Assembly (NCBI GenBank): GCA_007127255.1
Contig: SKZS01000164.1
Span: forward strand, 1-5,217
From: Syntrophomonadaceae bacterium
GTDB lineage: Bacteria > Bacillota > Dethiobacteria > DTU022
Direction of reading: 5' to 3'
Length of the DNA: 5,217 bases
The first letter of the stretch is position 1. Each line of letters starts with the position of its first letter. Below, in pieces: positions 5,170 through 5,217 of this stretch. The notes beneath the pieces are model-generated. The model made no database searches. It was not told the DNA's origin and saw nothing but the letters and a program-made list of their open reading frames with translations. A program made the position numbers and the translations under genes.

Positions 5170-5217
5170 ATCTGTGGTATAGCAGGAATGTGGAACGGTT
5201 TTAACCCTGAGGAAATA
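5170..5217 (+). CDS. Asparagine synthase-type (asnB-like) class II glutamine amidotransferase, first 16 codons only
   Basis: The visible peptide is (M)CGIAGMWNGFNPEEI. CGIAG immediately after the start is the hallmark of asparagine synthases, whose Cys2 becomes the N-terminal nucleophile that hydrolyses glutamine; GlmS-type enzymes usually read CGIVG. The frame is closed upstream by TAA (5152-5154), and the codons between are AAA GGA TGT GTT ATT ATC, with no ATG, GTG or TTG. To place Cys second, initiation must be at ATC (5170), which is 9 nt after AAAGGA; ATT (5167) would leave one extra residue. The in-frame ATG at 5188 would delete the nucleophile. The ATG at 5160 is in another frame and stops after 14 codons. 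Either a rare start codon is used, or base 5172 is wrong or mutated (C for G). Only the N-terminus is visible, so the synthase domain and exact role are not confirmed. Confidence 0.6.
   Translation, partial: MCGIAGMWNGFNPEEI

Noticed and set aside
1..5217. CRISPR array, insertion sequence, tRNA or rRNA gene, defence system
   Set aside because: No regularly spaced repeats, transposase motifs, tRNA-like folds or rRNA sequence were seen.

Overview
The window holds one compact metal-uptake-type operon on the minus strand, flanked by two genes that run off the ends. The organism is most likely an anaerobic, low-to-mid-GC Firmicute (Clostridia-like). The grounds are strong AGGAGG-type ribosome sites, a GTG start with a 4-nt gene overlap, a Gram-positive-style lipoprotein binding protein, and sigma-A promoters with extended -10 boxes. 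This placement is inference; no taxonomic marker gene is present.

Layout, left to right. (1) 1-759, minus: the N-terminal 253 codons of a D-2-hydroxyacid dehydrogenase of the glyoxylate/hydroxypyruvate reductase type, cut by the left edge. It probably has its own extended -10 promoter inside a 9-bp inverted repeat. (2) 839-4808, minus, transcribed from right to left: a class I SAM-dependent methyltransferase, a lipoprotein substrate-binding protein, a FecCD/BtuC-type permease and a FecE/BtuD-type ATPase. Together the last three form a complete type II ABC importer of the iron-siderophore/cobalamin/metal-chelate class, with the methyltransferase as first gene. (3) 4809-5169: a 361-bp divergent intergenic region. 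It carries a near-consensus minus-strand promoter (TTGACT-N17-TATAAT), three GTGTTAC half-sites over and downstream of it, a long AT-rich hairpin at the 5' end of the operon mRNA, a plus-strand promoter, and a roughly 160-nt plus-strand leader with a GC-rich 8-bp hairpin. (4) 5170-5217, plus: the first 16 codons of a class II glutamine amidotransferase of the asparagine synthase type (CGIAG). It has no ATG/GTG/TTG start in the right place.

How the parts fit. The importer probably brings in a metal or metal chelate. The GTGTTAC half-sites resemble the NikR (nickel repressor) half-site as I remember it from deltaproteobacterial regulon studies, with the same 13-bp gap but in direct rather than inverted orientation. 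Nickel is therefore a reasonable, unproven candidate substrate. The methyltransferase may make or modify the ligand that carries the metal. The most unusual points are the half-site array with its overlapping RNA hairpin, the methyltransferase-importer pairing, a Cys-x-Cys-x-His cluster in the binding protein, and the apparent ATC/ATT start of the amidotransferase gene.
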